Assembly (NCBI GenBank): GCA_014465955.1 | Contig: JACTVT010000032.1 | Span: forward strand, 1 to 24,972 | Source of the DNA: Eubacterium sp. | GTDB taxonomy: Bacteria; Bacillota; Clostridia; Oscillospirales; Acutalibacteraceae | Direction: 5' to 3' | DNA: 24,972 nucleotides | Part shown: positions 1 through 5,680 of the stretch, one piece after another | Layout of the letters: each line of letters opens with the position of its first letter | Numbering within the stretch: position 1 is the stretch's first letter | The notes under the pieces: model-generated | What the model saw: only the letters and a program-made list of their open reading frames with translations | What the model was told of the DNA's origin: nothing | Databases searched by the model: none | Translations under genes and position numbers: made by a program

Positions 1-2
1 TG

Positions 3-116
3 ATAACGGGCACACAACAGGGCTATGCAAACCCGCAGGGCGCAACCCAGCGTATTCACGCAACAAAGATTTTGTACGGTTTCGGTAAAACGTGCAACAT
101 CGGCAATTTTGGATAA
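3..116 (+). CDS. 3' end of an unidentified protein (partial)
   Basis: The window opens inside an open frame that reads 37 residues to a TAA at 114-116. It has no start within the window. The codon choice (ggc, ggt, aaa, aac, att) resembles that of the genes further right. The visible tail is rich in Gly, Gln and Thr, with a single Cys, and ends in Asn-Phe-Gly. I do not recognise a family. Frames 1 and 2 over the same stretch give more Arg-rich, less protein-like readings. With this little sequence the call rests on composition only. It would be convergent with cotJA-cotJB. Confidence 0.35.
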   Translation: MTGTQQGYANPQGATQRIHATKILYGFGKTCNIGNFG

Positions 117-126
117 GTAAAGTTAA

Positions 127-278
127 CGGGAGGGCACGGAGAATTTGCAATTCGGCAGACCCTTTTGTCTGCTTTCGCAGACATTTTTGCTCAGCCGCAG
201 ACGGCAGACCCCTCTGCCACTGCGTGGCATCTCCCCTATTAGGGGAGTCTCCTAACAGGGGAATAACCTCCCCTACAG
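127..278. repeat. Composite hairpin repeat, interrupted copy of the TGTAGGGG...CCCG family
   Basis: The left edge (127-141) matches the reverse complement of the right half of the 28-bp hairpin found at 6894-6921. The right edge (266-278, ending CCTCCCCTACAG) matches the reverse complement of its left half. The roughly 125 bases between them hold further small palindromes, for example CTCCCCT-ATT-AGGGGAG at 231-247 and GCCACTGCGTGGC near 215-228. This looks like one reverse-oriented element into which other short repeats were inserted, or a longer ancestral element. No coding potential is evident. Confidence 0.5.
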
Positions 279-295
279 AATATCAATAATGCATT

Positions 296-384
296 CGTAG
301 GGGTCGGCGGTCTCACCTGTCGGCTCGGTCGGTGCTTCTGCATTGCAGAGGTGTCCACCGGACACCCGCACCCTCGACGACCCG
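296..384. repeat. Long-form hairpin repeat with internal hairpins
   Basis: The ends CGTAGGGGTCG (296-306) and CGACGACCCG (375-384) are inverted relative to one another and carry the same TGTAGGGG/CCCG outer signature as the short hairpins elsewhere in the window. Inside lies a perfect 7-bp stem with a 3-base loop (GGTGTCC-acc-GGACACC, 350-366) and a second weak palindrome around GCATTGC. The stretch from 117 to 446 holds only such repeats. I see no gene in it. Confidence 0.5.
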
Positions 385-406
385 TAAAAAATCAAATAAC
401 GTTCAA

Positions 407-437
407 TGTAGGGGCGGATATTATCCGCCCGTTTTTT
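407..437 (+). repeat. Short hairpin repeat, terminator-shaped
   Basis: TGTAGGGGCGGATA at 407-420 is followed by TATCCGCCC at 422-430, giving an almost loopless 9-bp palindrome, then G and six Ts (432-437). It shares its outer bases with the repeats at 6894, 17444 and 22714 but has a different stem interior. Read on the plus strand it has the shape of an intrinsic terminator. It sits just beyond the 3' end of cotJB, so the T-run is on the wrong strand to end that operon. Confidence 0.6.
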
Positions 438-446
438 GTGCCCGTT

Positions 447-683
447 TTACTGAACGTCCCACGGCCACGGGTCTTTGAGCCATTCGTCGCTGTTGTTTGA
501 ACTGAGCGTAATCGGTCCGAATTCAGCCTCAAATTCAGCCTTTGCTTTTTCAAACTGCATTTTATATTTTTCGTATAATTTTTGAGCCTCTGTGTTGTCA
601 AGATGGGTGTCAAGATACACTCTCATTTCCCACATTGCAAACTGAATGGAAGAAAGTTTTAAAAGCGCTTTTTCTCTGTTCAT
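447..683 (-). CDS. cotJB: Spore coat peptide assembly protein CotJB
   Basis: This 78-aa protein belongs to the CotJB family, small proteins of the spore coat polypeptide assembly operon cotJABC that act in the mother cell. The family pattern is visible: an N-terminal helix with aromatic residues, YLDTHLDNTEAQKLYEKY in the middle (about residues 23-40), and a C-terminal WLKDPWPWD-type tail typical of CotJB. Its ATG overlaps the cotJA stop codon by four bases, so the two are translationally coupled. The third operon member, the manganese-catalase-like CotJC, should lie to the left but is missing. Repeats begin right after the stop. Assignment is by recognition of the family sequence. Confidence 0.88.
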   Translation of the reverse strand: MNREKALLKLSSIQFAMWEMRVYLDTHLDNTEAQKLYEKYKMQFEKAKAEFEAEFGPITLSSNNSDEWLKDPWPWDVQ

Positions 684-892
684 TTCAGTGCTCCTTTCCC
701 TGTAAACGGTTTATCAAGTTCAGGAAACAGTGTGCCTGCCATAAGTGCTTTTTCCTGCTCGCTGTAAACGACTGCCTGCTGCTGAAAAGGTATATATGCC
801 ATTGTCACCGTTGCATTATCGGGCAGCGGCGGAATAATATTTGTTTTCGGTTTCAGAAAACTCGGGTTAAATAAATCTTCATATTTATCCAT
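680..892 (-). CDS. cotJA: Spore coat associated protein CotJA
   Basis: This 70-aa protein carries the CotJA signature: a proline-rich N-terminus, then MAYIPFQQ (about residues 31-38), and a C-terminal ALMAGTLFPELDKPF block (about 49-63) that is near-invariant in the family. CotJA is a small component of the spore coat, incorporated together with CotJC in Bacillus. The start is fixed by AGGAGA about seven bases upstream. It overlaps cotJB by 4 bp. A sigma-K/E-like -10 (CATATTATA on the minus strand, 921-913) lies just upstream, consistent with mother-cell expression. Confidence 0.88.
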   Translation of the reverse strand: MDKYEDLFNPSFLKPKTNIIPPLPDNATVTMAYIPFQQQAVVYSEQEKALMAGTLFPELDKPFTGKGALK

Positions 893-912
893 AGTTAATT
901 CTCCTTTCTTTT

Positions 913-921
913 TATAATATG
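913..921 (-). promoter_or_regulatory. Possible sporulation (sigma-K/E-type) -10 of cotJAB
   Basis: Read on the minus strand this is CATATTATA, matching the CATAnnnTA form of sigma-K -10 elements and close to the sigma-E CATAcanT form. It would place the transcript start about 14 bases before the cotJA ATG. I could not find a well-spaced -35 (a sigma-E-like TCATTTT is too close), so this is tentative. Confidence 0.3.
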
Positions 922-1061
922 CATATTTGTGAAAAATGACAGATTTTGTATAGCGCTGCTCTCCCGTAAAAAATTTTTAAACATATAATGATATTGGATT
1001 GTTTAAAATCAGGAAATAAAGGTAAAAATATTATTGAATTAACAAATTAAGGGTGATAATG

Positions 1062-1403
1062 ATGACTGTTAGACGAGGCGATATATATTATGCCGATTTA
1101 AGTCCCGTTGTTGGCTCAGAACAGGGCGGTGTGCGTCCTGTACTTATTGTGCAGAATGATGTGGGCAATAAATTTTCGCCGACTGTTATTGCTGCTGCGA
1201 TAACAAGTCAGAGGGATAAAACAAATCTGCCGACTCATATTGAAGTTGACGCCCGTGACTGCGGTCTTGCCAAAGACAGCATTGTGCTTTTGGAACAAGT
1301 GCGCACGATTGACAAACGCCGTCTGCGTGAAAAAATGGGCGCACTTGATGACGGCTCTATGGGCAAGGTAAATGAGGCATTGTCGGTTTCTTTCGGCTTA
1401 TAA
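1062..1403 (+). CDS. ndoA: MazF/PemK-family mRNA interferase (EndoA/NdoA type)
   Basis: 113 aa from the chosen start. It is very close to the Bacillus EndoA/NdoA toxin, a ribonuclease that cuts RNA at specific short sequences. It shows RRGDIYYADLSPVVGSEQGG at the N-terminus, RPVLIVQND, AAAITSQ, a LPTHIEVD strand and LLEQVRTIDKRRL near the C-terminus. The residues equivalent to catalytic Arg25 and Thr48 of the B. subtilis protein are present at the same numbers. An in-frame GTG at 1053 and ATG at 1059 exist, but ATG 1062 gives the family's N-terminus and sits eight bases after AAGGG. In Bacillus the antitoxin gene lies directly upstream. Here the 169 bases before it hold no plausible ORF. Confidence 0.92.
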   Translation: MTVRRGDIYYADLSPVVGSEQGGVRPVLIVQNDVGNKFSPTVIAAAITSQRDKTNLPTHIEVDARDCGLAKDSIVLLEQVRTIDKRRLREKMGALDDGSMGKVNEALSVSFGL

Positions 1404-1406
1404 CAG

Positions 1407-1442
1407 GCGGACAACTCGTTTTTACGGGTTGTTCGCTTTTTT
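1407..1442 (+). terminator. Intrinsic terminator after ndoA
   Basis: A 12-bp stem (GCGGACAACTCG paired with CGGGTTGTTCGC, two G-T wobbles) with a six-base loop is followed by six Ts at 1437-1442. It begins four bases after the ndoA stop, so the toxin appears to be a monocistronic unit separate from the dUTPase gene. Confidence 0.85.
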
Positions 1443-1514
1443 ACTTTATTAATGGTTGATAAAAATTTTATTTAATGTTAAAATTAATTTATCAATATGA
1501 AAGCAGGTGTGATT

Positions 1515-2030
1515 ATGCAGAAAATAGCACAGTTTGAAAAAGTTTCTTTTTCTCAGTTCAAGGCAGACTGGAAAAAGAATTTCCCCGAAACGGCAGATGT
1601 TAAGGCTGTTTATGATTCAATAAAAATGCCGAAAAGGGCAACAACAGGTTCGGCAGGATATGATTTTTATGCGCCGTCGGATATTAAACTTGAAAAAGGT
1701 AAATCTGTTTTGATTCCTACAGGTATTCGCTCTAAGATTAATGACGGCTGGGTGCTTAAAATTTATCCGCGTTCGGGACTTGGATTTAAACACAGAGTTC
1801 AACTTGACAATACGGTGGGTATCATTGACGCCGATTATTATAATTCTTCAAACGAGGGTCACATTATGATAAAACTGTCCTGTGATGCACATGATAACGG
1901 TCATATTGTTGACTTGGCGGCAGGCGACGGCTTTGCTCAGGGTATTTTCCTTGAATTCGGTATTACTGTTGATGATGAGGCTGACGGTGTACGTGACGGC
2001 GGATTCGGCTCTACTACAAATAAGGTGTAA
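1515..2030 (+). CDS. dut: dUTP diphosphatase (trimeric dUTPase)
   Basis: Hydrolyses dUTP to dUMP and pyrophosphate, keeping uracil out of DNA and supplying dUMP for dTMP synthesis. All five trimeric-dUTPase motifs are in order (numbering from this start): 1, GSAGYDFYAP (45-54); 2, PRSGLG (85-90); 3, NTVGIIDADY (99-108) with the catalytic Asp at about 105; 4, GDGFAQGIF (137-145); 5, GGFGSTTNKV (162-171). After motif 3 there is a longer YNSSNEGHIMIKL segment than in E. coli-type enzymes, and about 40 residues precede motif 1, as I recall for some clostridial and phage dUTPases. An upstream ATG at 1497 is less likely because AGCAGGTG lies just before ATG 1515. The arabinanase gene follows after three bases. 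Confidence 0.93.
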   Translation: MQKIAQFEKVSFSQFKADWKKNFPETADVKAVYDSIKMPKRATTGSAGYDFYAPSDIKLEKGKSVLIPTGIRSKINDGWVLKIYPRSGLGFKHRVQLDNTVGIIDADYYNSSNEGHIMIKLSCDAHDNGHIVDLAAGDGFAQGIFLEFGITVDDEADGVRDGGFGSTTNKV

Positions 2031-2033
2031 ATT

Positions 2034-3707
2034 ATGAAAAGATTTTTGAAAATCATATCTCTGATTACGGCGTTTGTTTTGGTTTTGACTTGTTTTTACG
2101 GCTGTGGTGCTGAAAAAGCAGAGGCGCTTGACTTTCCGCTTGACGGTGATGCTTATGCCTTTGATGATTCAAACGGTATTTCCGTGCACGACCCGTCACT
2201 TTTTAAGGCGGAAGACGGTACATATTATATCTACGGCACGCATATTGCATCGGCAAAAAGCAGTGATCTGATAAACTGGCAGACTGTTTCAAACGGCGTT
2301 TTTGACAATAACAATACGCTTGTTACGGTAAAATATAATCTGCGGCAGACTCTTGCCGAGCCACTCTCGTGGTGCGACGGTTATCAGAAACAGTGCAAAA
2401 CCAAAAAAGATGAATGGCAGACGAATATCTGGGCGTCGGATGTGTTTTACAACAAGGCAATGGGCAAATACTGCTATTACGCCTGTTCTTCCGTTTTCGG
2501 CACGCCTGTGTCGGTTATCTGGTTTGCTTCTTCCCCCAATCCCGAAGGACCGTTTGAGTATCAGAACGCTCTGATTTACAGCGGCTTTAACAAACTTACG
2601 AAATTCGGTAAACAGAAATATCCTACCCATTACAGTTTTACAAATCTGAGTGAACTGATTGAAAACGGTACGATTACTAAAGATGAAGTTGAAAATGCAG
2701 AGTGGTTTGATAATGAAGGAAATTACGACTGTTCCTATGGTGCATACCCTAATGCCATTGACCCTGCCTTGTTTTATGATGAAAACGGCAGACTGTGGAT
2801 GACTTACGGCTCATACAGCGGCGGTGTTTATATTATGCCGTTGATTGAAGAAACGGGATTGCCTGATTACGACTATATGAGAAATACAGACGGCTATGAT
2901 ATGTATTTCGGCAGGCAGATTACCAAAACAAACGGTGAAACTGCAGGCACGGGCGAAGGACCGTATATTGTGTATGATAAAGAAGCAGGATATTATTATC
3001 TTTATTTAACATATGGCGGTCTCGGTGCGCTTGACGGGTATAATATCCGTGAATACAGGTCTGAAAATCCCGACGGTCCTTATCTTGATGCAATGGGCAA
3101 TAATGCACTTGAAATGATGAATACGGGTCTGAAAATCAACGGCAATTATAAATTCAGTTTTAATGATACTGCACGGCTTTCGGGCGGTCATTCCTCATGT
3201 TTTATTGATGATGACGGCAGAATTTATCAGGCTTATCATCAGCGCTTTAATGACGGTACGGGTGCGGTTTTCTATGATGAAATTCATCAGATGCTCAGAA
3301 CCGAAAACGGCTGGCATACAATGCTGCCGCTGAAATTCGGCGGCGAAACGGCTCAGTCGGTTGATTATTCGGATATTGTCGGAAATTACGAATTTATAAT
3401 GTTCGGAAATGAAACAACTGCTCTTGAAGATAATACGGATTGGGGCAGTGCAGACTCAATAGTTGAGCCGACATTTAAAGCGCAAATAAGCGCAGACGGT
3501 ACGCTTACAATTTATCCGAACGGAACAGACAGGTCTGTTACAACAGATTTGTATTTGAAAAATAATTCGTATCAATTTACATTTGCTTTTGAAAATGCGG
3601 TGTATTACGGCGTTTTCTGTAAGGGCACAAAAGACAGCGGCAATGAAGTAATGACGCTTTCGGCAGTGGCAGATAATAACAAAACCGTGTGGGGCGTAGC
3701 GGAATAG
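2034..3707 (+). CDS. Lipoprotein endo-1,5-alpha-L-arabinanase, GH43 (Abn2-like)
   Basis: 557 aa; predicted to cut internal alpha-1,5 bonds of pectic arabinan at the cell surface. A lipoprotein signal occupies about residues 1-24, with Cys24 (preceded by Phe-Tyr-Gly) the likely lipidated residue; Cys20 is an alternative. The GH43 five-blade catalytic domain shows the base Asp53 in SVHDPSLF, Asp243 in AIDPALFYDENG and the acid Glu308 in GTGEGPYIVYD. It also has WMTYGSYSGGVYIM, YYLYLTYGGLGALDGYNIRE and the His386 segment GGHSSCFIDDDGR, which in Abn2 contributes to a metal site. The order and wording match B. subtilis Abn2 more than xylosidase-type GH43. A C-terminal beta domain of about 110 residues follows, as in Abn2. 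Its ribosome binding site (AAGGTG) lies inside the last dut codons, so translation is probably coupled to dut. Confidence 0.85.
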   Translation: MKRFLKIISLITAFVLVLTCFYGCGAEKAEALDFPLDGDAYAFDDSNGISVHDPSLFKAEDGTYYIYGTHIASAKSSDLINWQTVSNGVFDNNNTLVTVKYNLRQTLAEPLSWCDGYQKQCKTKKDEWQTNIWASDVFYNKAMGKYCYYACSSVFGTPVSVIWFASSPNPEGPFEYQNALIYSGFNKLTKFGKQKYPTHYSFTNLSELIENGTITKDEVENAEWFDNEGNYDCSYGAYPNAIDPALFYDENGRLWMTYGSYSGGVYIMPLIEETGLPDYDYMRNTDGYDMYFGRQITKTNGETAGTGEGPYIVYDKEAGYYYLYLTYGGLGALDGYNIREYRSENPDGPYLDAMGNNALEMMNTGLKINGNYKFSFNDTARLSGGHSSCFIDDDGRIYQAYHQRFNDGTGAVFYDEIHQMLRTENGWHTMLPLKFGGETAQSVDYSDIVGNYEFIMFGNETTALEDNTDWGSADSIVEPTFKAQISADGTLTIYPNGTDRSVTTDLYLKNNSYQFTFAFENAVYYGVFCKGTKDSGNEVMTLSAVADNNKTVWGVAE

Positions 3708-3792
3708 GTCGTATTTTTTGGATTTTTACTATTATTAAACCGCAAAAATTCGCTCTTTTTTCGGTGCTTTTATACATAATTTGATAAAATGC

Positions 3793-3821
3793 TTGACTTT
3801 TTAAATTTATTTGTTTATAAT
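3793..3821 (+). promoter_or_regulatory. Sigma-A promoter of rpsU
   Basis: TTGACT (3793-3798) and a perfect TATAAT (3816-3821) are separated by 17 bases. This is one of the best housekeeping promoters in the window. It stands 67 bases upstream of the rpsU start and fits strong expression of a ribosomal protein. Confidence 0.8.
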
Positions 3822-3888
3822 CTTTCACGGATATTAAAGATAATATTCAAATACCCCTGACATACAGGTCGGAGGGAGGGAATGTTAA

Positions 3889-4065
3889 ATGAGTCAGGTT
3901 AAGCTTAAAGAAAATGAATCTCTTGATAGTGCGCTTCGTCGTTTTAAGCGTCAGACTTCCCGTGACGGTATTATTCAGGAAGTAAGAAAAAGAGAGCATT
4001 ATGAAAAGCCTTCTGTTGCTCGTAAAAAGAAGAGCGAAGCTGCTCGTAAAAGAAAGTATAAATAA
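3889..4065 (+). CDS. rpsU: 30S ribosomal protein S21
   Basis: A 58-aa highly basic protein. It starts MSQVKLKENESLDSALRRFK and continues with EVRKREHYEKPSVARKKKSE and a Lys/Arg tail. These are the defining segments of bacterial S21, a small-subunit protein near the mRNA exit and anti-Shine-Dalgarno region. A very strong ribosome binding site (GGAGGGAGGG, 3871-3880) precedes the ATG by eight bases. A competing ATG at 3882 is out of frame and stops within a few codons. Transcription begins at the consensus promoter upstream and largely ends at the hairpin 25 bases downstream, with aroQ next. Confidence 0.96.
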   Translation: MSQVKLKENESLDSALRRFKRQTSRDGIIQEVRKREHYEKPSVARKKKSEAARKRKYK

Positions 4066-4090
4066 TCAGTACATAAAAATGAGCGTAGAG

Positions 4091-4125
4091 GAGGGGAACG
4101 ATTTTTCGTTCCCCTCAAATTTTTC
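4091..4125 (+). terminator. Terminator/attenuator between rpsU and aroQ
   Basis: A perfect 11-bp stem (GAGGGGAACGA with TCGTTCCCCTC, loop TTTT) at 4091-4116 is followed by AAATTTTT. The T-run is offset by three As, so termination may be partial and allow read-through into aroQ-efp. This would set S21 well above the downstream enzymes. Confidence 0.75.
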
Positions 4126-4137
4126 GGAGAATCAGTT

Positions 4138-4575
4138 ATGAAAAATATTCTTGTAATAAACGGTCCTAATCTTAATATGACAGGTATAAGAAAAAAAGGC
4201 ATTTACGGTGACGAAACCTTAAAGCAGATTAACGATGAAATTAAATGCTACGGCAAGGCAAACGGCGCCAAGGTCAGTTTTTTTCAGTCTAATCATGAAG
4301 GCGAAATTATTGATGTAATTCACGAAAACAGAGAAAAATTTGACGGCGTAATTATAAACGCGGGTGCTTATACACATTATTCTTATGCTATAAGAGATGC
4401 AATTGAGGCTGTTGCCGATTATCTTCCTTTTGTTGAGGTTCATATGAGCGATATTCATAACAGAGAGGAATTTCGTAAAAAATCAGTGCTCACAGATGTT
4501 TGTGTTAAACAAATTTGCGGTTTCGGCAAAGATAGTTATAAAATGGGTATTGATTTATTAATGGAAATATTATAA
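4138..4575 (+). CDS. aroQ: Type II 3-dehydroquinate dehydratase
   Basis: 145 aa. Converts 3-dehydroquinate to 3-dehydroshikimate, the third step of the shikimate pathway, by the anti-elimination mechanism of the type II dodecamer. Visible active-site features are INGPNLNMTG, Arg18 and Tyr23 (in the IRKKGIYG stretch, the flexible lid), SNHEGEIID (51-59), INAGAYTHYSYAIRDAI with Asn75, and the catalytic His102 in EVHMSDIHNREEFRKKS. Start ATG 4138 follows CGGAGA. Efp starts 40 bases downstream with no terminator between. In Bacillus and many Clostridia a proline aminopeptidase gene sits between aroQ and efp; it is absent here. Confidence 0.96.
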   Translation: MKNILVINGPNLNMTGIRKKGIYGDETLKQINDEIKCYGKANGAKVSFFQSNHEGEIIDVIHENREKFDGVIINAGAYTHYSYAIRDAIEAVADYLPFVEVHMSDIHNREEFRKKSVLTDVCVKQICGFGKDSYKMGIDLLMEIL

Positions 4576-4615
4576 AATACTATTGTAATTAAAAGTTTAG
4601 TGGAGGTATAACCTA

Positions 4616-5173
4616 ATGATTTCAGCAGGTGATTTTAGAAACGGCGTAACATTTGAGGAGGACGGCAACGTTTTGCAGGTTGTCGAATTCCAGCATGTTA
4701 AGCCGGGTAAGGGTGCTGCTTTTGTAAGAACAAAAACAAAGAATGTTATTACAGGTGCTGTAACTGAAAAAAGTTACAATCCGTCTGCAAAGTATCCTAC
4801 AGCATATATTGAAAGAAAAGAAATGATTTATTCATACAGTGATGACGGACTTTATTACTTTATGGATCAGGAAACCTTTGATATGATTCCTGTTTCGGAA
4901 GCAGATTTAAGCGATAACTTCAAGTTTGTAAAGGAAAACGACATTTGCCGTATTCTTTCATATAAGGGCAAGGTTTTCGGCGTTGAACCGCCTACATTTG
5001 TTACACTTGAGGTTACAAAAACCGACCCGGGATTCAAAGGCAATACTGCAACAAATACATTAAAGCCTGCAACACTTGAAACAGGCGCAGAAATCCGTGT
5101 TCCGCTCTTTATCAACGAGGGTGATTCTATCCGTGTTGATACAAGAACATGTGAATATATGGAAAGAGCATAA
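4616..5173 (+). CDS. efp: Translation elongation factor P
   Basis: 185 aa, the standard length. EF-P binds between the P and E sites of the ribosome and relieves stalling at consecutive prolines. Three beta-barrel domains are present: an N-terminal KOW-like domain with QHVKPGKGAAFVR, where Lys32 at the loop tip is the residue modified in many bacteria; a middle OB domain; and a C-terminal OB domain holding the family signature KTDPGFKGNTATN and ending INEGDSIRVDTRTCEYMERA. The ATG follows GGAGGT by nine bases. It lies in an apparent aroQ-efp operon with the zinc-ribbon gene 18 bases downstream. Confidence 0.97.
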   Translation: MISAGDFRNGVTFEEDGNVLQVVEFQHVKPGKGAAFVRTKTKNVITGAVTEKSYNPSAKYPTAYIERKEMIYSYSDDGLYYFMDQETFDMIPVSEADLSDNFKFVKENDICRILSYKGKVFGVEPPTFVTLEVTKTDPGFKGNTATNTLKPATLETGAEIRVPLFINEGDSIRVDTRTCEYMERA

Positions 5174-5191
5174 TTATAAGGAGTTAAAATT

Positions 5192-5611
5192 ATGAATACT
5201 ATTGAAAGCCTTGGCTACCTTAAAGGTTTGATGGACGGTCTTGATATTGACGGTTCAAAGAAAGAGGCAAAAATTTTCAAAGCAATAATTGATGTGCTTG
5301 ATAATCTTTCACAGGATATTGATGATGTGTGCGAAGATGTTTCAATGCTTGAGGAACAGATTGATGTTATCGACGAGGATCTTGCAAGCGTAGAGGAATA
5401 CCTTGAAGACGAAGATTATGATTGCGACTGCGATTGTGACTGCTGCGACTGCGACGACGATTGCTGCACCTATGAGCTTGAATGTCCGGCATGCCACGAA
5501 ACAATCGAGGTTGATGAGGATACTGTTATGGAGGGCGGCGTTGAGTGCCCTGTATGCGGCGAATATCTTGAGCTTCAGGTAGAGCTTGACGACGAGGAAA
5601 CAGAAGAATAA
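5192..5611 (+). CDS. CD1247-type acidic zinc-ribbon protein
   Basis: 139 aa, function unknown. It resembles the clostridial proteins annotated as CD1247 N-terminal domain proteins, often found next to efp. Residues 1-30 form a conserved helix (ESLGYLKGLMDGLDID). About 31-75 is an acidic coiled-coil-like stretch. Residues 76-92 are a run of alternating Asp and Cys with eight cysteines. Then comes a zinc ribbon with CPAC (98-101) and CPVC (119-122), and a very acidic tail. Four ribbon cysteines suggest a structural zinc. The extra Asp-Cys cluster could bind further metal, but that is inference. Expressed with efp; a hairpin terminator follows 15 bases after the stop. Confidence 0.7.
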   Translation: MNTIESLGYLKGLMDGLDIDGSKKEAKIFKAIIDVLDNLSQDIDDVCEDVSMLEEQIDVIDEDLASVEEYLEDEDYDCDCDCDCCDCDDDCCTYELECPACHETIEVDEDTVMEGGVECPVCGEYLELQVELDDEETEE

Positions 5612-5626
5612 ATTATTATTCAAAGC

Positions 5627-5662
5627 AAAAGCACCTTTTCATTCCTAAAGGTGCTTTTCGTG
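5627..5662 (+). terminator. Terminator after the efp operon
   Basis: A perfect 12-bp stem, AAAAGCACCTTT (5627-5638) with AAAGGTGCTTTT (5647-5658) and an eight-base loop. The T-run is part of the 3' arm, so the structure reads as a terminator on either strand. It separates the efp group from the secreted protein at 5681. Confidence 0.75.
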
Positions 5663-5680
5663 ATATTATGGGGTGATTAA

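Noticed and set aside
92..289. 65-aa plus-strand frame at the left end
   Set aside because: It runs through the nested hairpin repeats and has no ribosome binding site or protein-like composition.
3708..3792. Terminator after the arabinanase
   Set aside because: Only a weak stem (CCG...CGG with A/T pairs, about 3740-3764); not strong enough to list.
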